Of a DNA stretch of 64,000 nucleotides, positions 58,506 through 64,000 are shown in pieces. Every line of letters begins with the position of its first letter. The first letter of the stretch is position 1. The notes under the pieces were generated by a model. The model was not told where the DNA came from and did no database searches. It was given only the letters and a program-made list of their open reading frames with translations. The stretch comes from Verrucomicrobiales bacterium (GTDB lineage: Bacteria; Verrucomicrobiota; Verrucomicrobiia; Limisphaerales; Palsa-1400): contig PLGF01000083.1 of the NCBI GenBank assembly GCA_003138485.1, positions 33,163 to 97,162 of the forward strand. Direction: 5' to 3'. A program made the translations under genes and the position numbers.

Positions 58506-60523
58506 GATGCCCCCGCTTCCAGGCGCACCGGAACGACCGAGCCGCCGCCGGCCGCGCCGAGTATCTCCCGTTTTAATTGCCGCACGAAGTACGGCACAAA
58601 CGCCGTCCCGCCCCGAACTTCGGGCGTCACCCGCGCCGTGGAGGAGAGCGAGCCGCCGGCGGTGCTCAGGCGGATGCGTCCGCCGTCCCGGATGCCGAGG
58701 CGCTTGGCGTCATCGGTGTTGATCTCGACGAAACCGTCCGGATAATCCAGCAACAGGAGACGGTATTCGCGCTTCAATGTTTCGCTGTGTCTGATGAGGA
58801 CATTCTGGTGCCAGTAATAGAGCGAATGGCCGAACACCAGGGTGAAGGGGTATCCGTCCGGATTGCCCGCCGATTTGGGCGGGCGGACGACGGGAGCAAA
58901 TTTGAAGGGGCGGCTCATTTGATCATCGGCAAACAGGAAGCGGGTTCCCAGAGGGCGGTCAGTCGTGCAGGGCCATTGGCGGCCGTAATCGCGGGCGAGG
59001 TTCTCATGGCTGGCGCCGCTGTAGAAGGGGATGACCGTCCCGATCTCCTGCATGACATCCGCGGCGGATTGATAATTCCAATTGGCCCCCATGGCGCGGG
59101 CCAGGCGCGTCAATTGCTCCCAGGCGGGCATCGGTCCCTCGGGCGGGTCAATCACCCGTTCAGCGAGTTGAATCCGCCTCTCAGTGCTTGTGAAGGTGAC
59201 GCGCTCTTCGCCAAATACCGTCGTCGGCAGCACCACATCGGCGAACTCCGCCGAATCAGTCATGAACAGATGCTGCACCACCACCAGCTCGCATCGCCGC
59301 ATCGCTTCGGCGGCGTCCCCGAAGAACGCCGTGCTAACGGGGTCATAACGCCCCAGCCAGAGCGCCTTCAGCGGCGTGGGACCGCCGCCAAAGAGCGTCT
59401 CGGCGCCCACTCCGGGCACGGCGGGCACCTTCGCTCCCCAGACGCTTTCCAACGCGGCGCGCGCCCCGGCATCCGTGACGGGCTGATAGCCCGGCAAGCG
59501 GTCCGGCAGCATCCCCATGTCACACACACCTTGCAAATTATTATGCTCCGCCAGCGGAAACACTCCCGCCCCTTCTTTTCCCAGGTTGCCGGTCAGCAGC
59601 GCCAGATTGATGATCGCCCGGATGCTGTCCTCGTCGCGCGCTTCAATCCCGGTCGAGTATAGGATCGCCGCCGTCCGCGCCCGGCCATAGGCCAGAGCCG
59701 CCGCCTCGATCAACTCCGCCGGCACGCCGCATCCTTCGGCGGCCTGCAGCAGGTCGTACTCCCGTGCGCGGGCCAGAAAAGCATCGCATCCCTCGCAGCG
59801 GGCTTTGATGAAGGGCAGATTCATCAGCCCGCGGTCCACGATGACCTTTGCGAGCGCGCCGTACAGGAGAGATTCAGTGCCCGGTTTGATCTGCAAAAAA
59901 ATGTCGGCGTTTTCCGCGATCCGATGACGGCGGGAATCAACGACGATGAGCCGGGCGCCGTTGAGCTTGGCGCGAATGACCCAGCCGCCGATGGTGGGCA
60001 ACTGCCGGGCAAGGTCAACGCCATCGACAATGATGACGCCGCTGCGGGCCAGTTCGCCGATGGAGTTGGAGCTGGCGGGGACGCCGGTCATTTCCAGCAG
60101 GACGTTCAAGGAGTTGTTGCAATAGACGCCGGCGCCGTGATCCACGTTGTTGGTGCCGATGATGGCGCGGGCCAGCTTCTGCAGGAGGTATGCCTCCTCG
60201 TTGGAGCAGCGCGGCGAATCCAGGAAGGCGACAGATTCGGGGCCGTATTGGTCGCGGATTCTTTTGAGCCGGGGGGCGACGAAATCGAACGCCTCATCCC
60301 AGGAGACTTTTTCAAACCGGCCGTCCTTCTTGATCAAGGGGCTGGTGAGGCGGTCCGGGGAACTGGCCACTTCATGCACGTGCCAGCCGCGGACGCAAAT
60401 CTTCCCGCTGTTGGCGGGATGAGACATGCTCGGATACACCCCTACGATTTTGTTCCCGGCGGTTTCCAGGTAGATACCACAACCGGTGCCACAGAAAGTG
60501 CAGGTGGTGAGCTGGGGGAGCAT
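58502..60523 (-). CDS. FdhF-like molybdopterin oxidoreductase with N-terminal [4Fe-4S]
   Basis: CTFCGTGCGIYLE...GKICVRGWHVHE; NNVDHGAGVYCNNSLNVLLEMTGVPASSNSIGEL; C-terminal molydopterin dinucleotide-binding domain. Confidence 0.88.
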   Translation of the reverse strand: MLPQLTTCTFCGTGCGIYLETAGNKIVGVYPSMSHPANSGKICVRGWHVHEVASSPDRLTSPLIKKDGRFEKVSWDEAFDFVAPRLKRIRDQYGPESVAFLDSPRCSNEEAYLLQKLARAIIGTNNVDHGAGVYCNNSLNVLLEMTGVPASSNSIGELARSGVIIVDGVDLARQLPTIGGWVIRAKLNGARLIVVDSRRHRIAENADIFLQIKPGTESLLYGALAKVIVDRGLMNLPFIKARCEGCDAFLARAREYDLLQAAEGCGVPAELIEAAALAYGRARTAAILYSTGIEARDEDSIRAIINLALLTGNLGKEGAGVFPLAEHNNLQGVCDMGMLPDRLPGYQPVTDAGARAALESVWGAKVPAVPGVGAETLFGGGPTPLKALWLGRYDPVSTAFFGDAAEAMRRCELVVVQHLFMTDSAEFADVVLPTTVFGEERVTFTSTERRIQLAERVIDPPEGPMPAWEQLTRLARAMGANWNYQSAADVMQEIGTVIPFYSGASHENLARDYGRQWPCTTDRPLGTRFLFADDQMSRPFKFAPVVRPPKSAGNPDGYPFTLVFGHSLYYWHQNVLIRHSETLKREYRLLLLDYPDGFVEINTDDAKRLGIRDGGRIRLSTAGGSLSSTARVTPEVRGGTAFVPYFVRQLKREILGAAGGGSVVPVRLEAGAS

Positions 60524-60533
60524 GATATGGAAA

Positions 60534-61544
60534 TCAAGGCGGACCCGCGGACGCCTGGCGGTAGCCAGTCAGGGCGCGCATGTATTGCGCCCGCTCAAAG
60601 GCGGAGGGGTTGGCGCAGTTGATCTGGCTGAGGCTCCCCTTGAGCTGGCCCACCGACTCAAACTTGCATTTCTCCATCCACGCCGCCAGATCGCGCTCGA
60701 TGGTGCGGATCTGCCGGATGCCGTCGCGCAACAGCACCGCGCACAACATGGTTGCATCCGCTCCCGCCAGGAGGAGCTTGAGCACGTCGGCGCCGCTGTA
60801 CACACCGCTGGTTGCCGCCAGGCTCGCATCCGTATGGCCAAAGAGAAGCGCTATCCAGCGCAGCGGCAGCCGCAGGGCCGACGGAGAGCTTGGCACGATG
60901 TTGGGGGTGATCTCCAGCGTTTCCAGATCAATATCGGGCTGATAAAACCGGTTGAACAACACCAAGCCGTCGGCCCCGGCCTCATCGAGCCGCGCCGCGA
61001 AGTTGGCAAAGTTGGTGAAGAACGGGCTTAATTTCACGGCCACCGGAATCTTCACTTCCGCGCTCACGTCGCGCACGATTTGCAGGTACTTCCCTTCGAT
61101 GTCCGCCGCGGTTTGTTTCGCGTCGGCCGGGATGTTATAGATGTTCAGCTCAATCGCATCGGCGCCAGCCACCTCGATGTCGCGGGCGTATTTGGTCCAG
61201 CCGCCCGACGAGCAGGCGTTCAAGCTGGCGATCACCGGGATGCCGACGGAGCGCTTGGCGCGCTCGACGTGGGCAAGGTATTCCTGCGGCTCCAGGTTGA
61301 ATTCCTCCGGTTCGGGGAAGTAACTCAACGACTCCGCGAAACTGGAAGTGCCCCGCTCCAGGCTCTCCTCAACATCCAGGCGGTCCCTGAGCAACTGCTC
61401 CTCGAACAACGAATACAGCACGACGGCCGACGCGCCTGCGTCCTCCATTCGTTTGATGTTGTCAAGCTGCTGCGAAAGCGGCGAGGCCGAGCAGACCAAC
61501 GGCGTGCGCAGCTTGAGTCCCAGATAGGTGGTAGTCAGGTCCAT
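60534..61544 (-). CDS. dihydroorotate dehydrogenase-like protein
   Basis: DLTTTYLGLKLRTPLVCSASPLSQQLDNIKRMEDAGASAVVLYSLFEEQ; TIM-barrel FMN family; adjacent to PFOR. Confidence 0.85.
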   Translation of the reverse strand: MDLTTTYLGLKLRTPLVCSASPLSQQLDNIKRMEDAGASAVVLYSLFEEQLLRDRLDVEESLERGTSSFAESLSYFPEPEEFNLEPQEYLAHVERAKRSVGIPVIASLNACSSGGWTKYARDIEVAGADAIELNIYNIPADAKQTAADIEGKYLQIVRDVSAEVKIPVAVKLSPFFTNFANFAARLDEAGADGLVLFNRFYQPDIDLETLEITPNIVPSSPSALRLPLRWIALLFGHTDASLAATSGVYSGADVLKLLLAGADATMLCAVLLRDGIRQIRTIERDLAAWMEKCKFESVGQLKGSLSQINCANPSAFERAQYMRALTGYRQASAGPP

Positions 61545-61570
61545 AAGTTAATTGATTTGTTCGGGGCGTT

Positions 61571-64000
61571 CTAGGCGGATGGCTGCACAGGGATGGTGAT
61601 TTTTGGCTCGACCGGCGTGGCGGGCTCCACCTTGAGCGTGCGGCTCTGCATGAACTGGTAGAATTTCCGCCGGCTATCGACATCGGACTGCGCCCGTGCG
61701 AACAATTGGCGCGCGGCGTCCGGCTTGCTCATGGTGAGCATCTTGAAGCGGTTTTCCGAGAGCAGATAATCCTTGATAGGCGCCTTGGGCGGCGGAGAGT
61801 CCAATTGCAGCGGATTCTCGCCGAGATCGGCCCGGCGGGGATCATAACGGTAAAGAAGCCACTGTCCGCAATCAACGGCCAGCTTTTGCTGGCGCGCTCC
61901 CACGCCGATGTCCACCGCGATGCCGTGTGCAATGCAATGGCTGTAAGCCATGATGAGGGACGGGCCGGGATAGGACTCCGCCTCGACAAAGGCCTTGAGG
62001 GTCTGATCATCCTTGGCCCCCATCGCCACGCTGGCGACGTACACGTTGCCGTAGGCCATCGCGATGAGGCCAAGGTCCTTCTTGCAGCCCGGCTTGCCGC
62101 CGGCCGCGAATTTGGCGACCGCTCCGCGCGGGGTGGCCTTGGACATCTGTCCGCCGGTGTTGGAATAGACCTCCGTATCAAGCACAAGCACATTGACCTT
62201 CCGTCCGCTGGCCAGCACATGATCCAGCCCGCCGTAGCCGATGTCGTAGGCCCAGCCGTCGCCGCCGATGATCCAAACGCTCTTCTTGACGAGATTATCG
62301 GCCAGGCTCAGGAGCAGGCGCGCTTCGGGAGAACCGAGCGCCTGCAACTTCTGCTTCAAGACGGCCACGCGCTCGCGCTGTTCGGCAATCCCCGTCTCGT
62401 CAGCCTGGTTGGAATGCAAGAGTTGGTTGGCGAGATCATCGCCGATCGTGCCGGCCAGTTTGATCACCAGTTCCTGCGCCATGTCCCTTTGCTTGTCCAG
62501 CGAAACGCGGAAGCCCATGCCGAATTCGGCGTTGTCCTCAAACAAGGAATTGCACCAAGTCGGCCCGCGGCCCTGGGCATCCTTCGCGTAAGGCGTGGTG
62601 GGGAGGTTGCCGCCGTAGATGGATGAGCAGCCAGTCGCGTTGGCGATGACGGCCCGGTCGCCGAACAACTGGGTCAGCAGCTTCAAATAAGGAGTCTCGC
62701 CGCAGCCGGCGCACGCGCCCGAAAACTCGAAGAGCGGCTGCATGATCTGCTGTTGCCGCAATTGGGACGTGTTGATCTTGCGCCGGTCCATTTCCGGCAG
62801 GCCGAGGAAAAACTTCCAGTTCTCCCGTTCGGACACGCGCAGCGGCTCCTGCGCCGCCATGTTGATCGCCTTGCGCTTGCTCTCCTTCTTGTCACGGGCG
62901 GGGCAGACTTCGATGCAGAGCGAGCACCCGGTGCAATCCTCGGCGGCGACTTGCAGGACAAAGCGCATGCCTTTCCATTCCGGCGCGCGGGCGGCGGCGG
63001 ATTTGAACGTGGCGGGCGCTCCATCCATCTGCGCCGCGTCGCAGACTTTGGCGCGAATGGTGGCGTGAGGGCAAATGGTCGTGCATTTGAGGCATTGGAT
63101 GCAAATCGCCTCGTTCCAGACGGGTATCTCCAGGGCGAGATTCCGCTTTTCAAACTGCGCGGTCGCCGTCGGAAACGTTCCGTCGCGCGGGAACGCGCTG
63201 ACGGGCAGGTCGTCGCCGCGTCCGGCGGCCAGAGTTCCCAGAACGTTCCGCACGAACGGCGGGGCGTCCGGCGTGATGGGCGGCAAATAGCCGCCCGTGC
63301 CATTGACCTTGCTGGTCAGGGGCACTTCAAAGAGGTTGGCCAGGGTGTTGTCCACCGCCTTGAGGTTCTTCTGCACCACCTCTTCCCCCTTGCGCCCGTA
63401 GGTCTTCTTGATCGATTTCTTGATGGCTTCGATCGCCTCGTCCTTGGGCAGCACGCCCGAAAGCGCAAAGAAACAGACCTGCATGACGGTGTTGATGCGC
63501 CCGCCCATCCCGCTGCCGTGCGCCACGCTCGTGGCGTCAATTACGAAGAACCGCGCCTTCCGGTCCACCAGCGCCTGCTGCACCGGGGTTGGAAGGCGGG
63601 GCCAGATTTCGTCGCGCGACAAGGGCGAATTGAGCAGGAACGTGCCGCCGGGCACCAAGTCCCGCAGCATGTCGTAGCGCTCCAGGAAGCCGGGCTGGTG
63701 GCAGGCGACAAAATTCGCGCGTGTGATTAAATAGCTGGATCGGATTTGCTGCCGGCCGAAGCGCAGGTGCGACACGGTCATGGAGCCGGATTTCTTGGAG
63801 TCATAGACAAAATAGCCCTGGGCGCAATAGGGGGTGTTCTCACCTATGATTTTGATCGAGTTCTTGTTGGCGCCCACCGTGCCGTCAGCACCAAGCCCGT
63901 AGAAGAGCGCCCGGACTACGTCATCGGGTTCGGTCGAGAATTCCGCGTCCACCGGGAGGCTGGTGAAGGAGACGTCGTCGTTGATGCCGACGGTGAAATG
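61571..64000 (-). CDS. nifJ: pyruvate:ferredoxin (flavodoxin) oxidoreductase, C-terminal part; continues beyond window
   Basis: CIQCLKCTTICPHATIRAK, CTGCSLCIEVCPARD, CAGCGETPYLKLLTQLFGDRAVIANATGCSSIYGGNLPTTPY; frame open to 64000 (HFTVGINDDVSFTSLPVDAEF). Confidence 0.94.
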   Translation of the reverse strand, partial: HFTVGINDDVSFTSLPVDAEFSTEPDDVVRALFYGLGADGTVGANKNSIKIIGENTPYCAQGYFVYDSKKSGSMTVSHLRFGRQQIRSSYLITRANFVACHQPGFLERYDMLRDLVPGGTFLLNSPLSRDEIWPRLPTPVQQALVDRKARFFVIDATSVAHGSGMGGRINTVMQVCFFALSGVLPKDEAIEAIKKSIKKTYGRKGEEVVQKNLKAVDNTLANLFEVPLTSKVNGTGGYLPPITPDAPPFVRNVLGTLAAGRGDDLPVSAFPRDGTFPTATAQFEKRNLALEIPVWNEAICIQCLKCTTICPHATIRAKVCDAAQMDGAPATFKSAAARAPEWKGMRFVLQVAAEDCTGCSLCIEVCPARDKKESKRKAINMAAQEPLRVSERENWKFFLGLPEMDRRKINTSQLRQQQIMQPLFEFSGACAGCGETPYLKLLTQLFGDRAVIANATGCSSIYGGNLPTTPYAKDAQGRGPTWCNSLFEDNAEFGMGFRVSLDKQRDMAQELVIKLAGTIGDDLANQLLHSNQADETGIAEQRERVAVLKQKLQALGSPEARLLLSLADNLVKKSVWIIGGDGWAYDIGYGGLDHVLASGRKVNVLVLDTEVYSNTGGQMSKATPRGAVAKFAAGGKPGCKKDLGLIAMAYGNVYVASVAMGAKDDQTLKAFVEAESYPGPSLIMAYSHCIAHGIAVDIGVGARQQKLAVDCGQWLLYRYDPRRADLGENPLQLDSPPPKAPIKDYLLSENRFKMLTMSKPDAARQLFARAQSDVDSRRKFYQFMQSRTLKVEPATPVEPKITIPVQPSA

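Noticed and set aside
58502-60523. Possible selenocysteine TGA in the FdhF-like gene
   Set aside because: Frame is uninterrupted; the codon at the ligand position is TAT (Tyr) followed by TGC (Cys), so no Sec recoding is needed.

Overview
This 64 kb GC-rich window looks verrucomicrobial, judged from family content rather than any database search. It contains no rRNA, tRNA or CRISPR array that I can support. From left to right it holds: (1) a plus-strand TonB-dependent receptor/TonB/ExbB/ExbD/ExbD/coiled-coil operon (1.1-6.1 kb), preceded by a small His/Cys secreted protein; (2) a minus-strand run (about 30.7-6.1 kb) of five tightly spaced secreted proteins up to ~3,360 aa (S53 sedolisin-DUF11, Calx-beta/delta-60 giant, two orphan families, a seven-repeat propeller-like protein), ending in coaE; (3) a 5'-3' exonuclease-domain protein and a secretin/Amuc_1099/Amuc_1100/PilM-like pilus locus as known from Akkermansia (31.6-38.2 kb); (4) an exopolysaccharide/exosortase block (38.4-42.6 kb); (5) accessory DNA with a small three-ORF cassette, a hybrid histidine kinase, and a degraded locus with a truncated nucleotidyltransferase-like remnant (42.8-48 kb); (6) HAD, prfA, rpmE; (7) a compact minus-strand redox operon (50.1-64 kb) combining a Hyc/Hyf-like group 4 [NiFe]-hydrogenase, HypA, a maturation protease, an AsrB/HydG-like flavoprotein, an AsrA/HydB-like Fe-S protein, an FdhF-like molybdopterin protein with a non-canonical metal-ligand site, a DHOD-like protein and pyruvate:ferredoxin oxidoreductase. 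Item 7 is the best candidate for an under-described system: a formate-hydrogenlyase-like membrane complex with a flavin/NAD(P) module and an FdhF-like subunit lacking the expected Sec/Cys-His pair.
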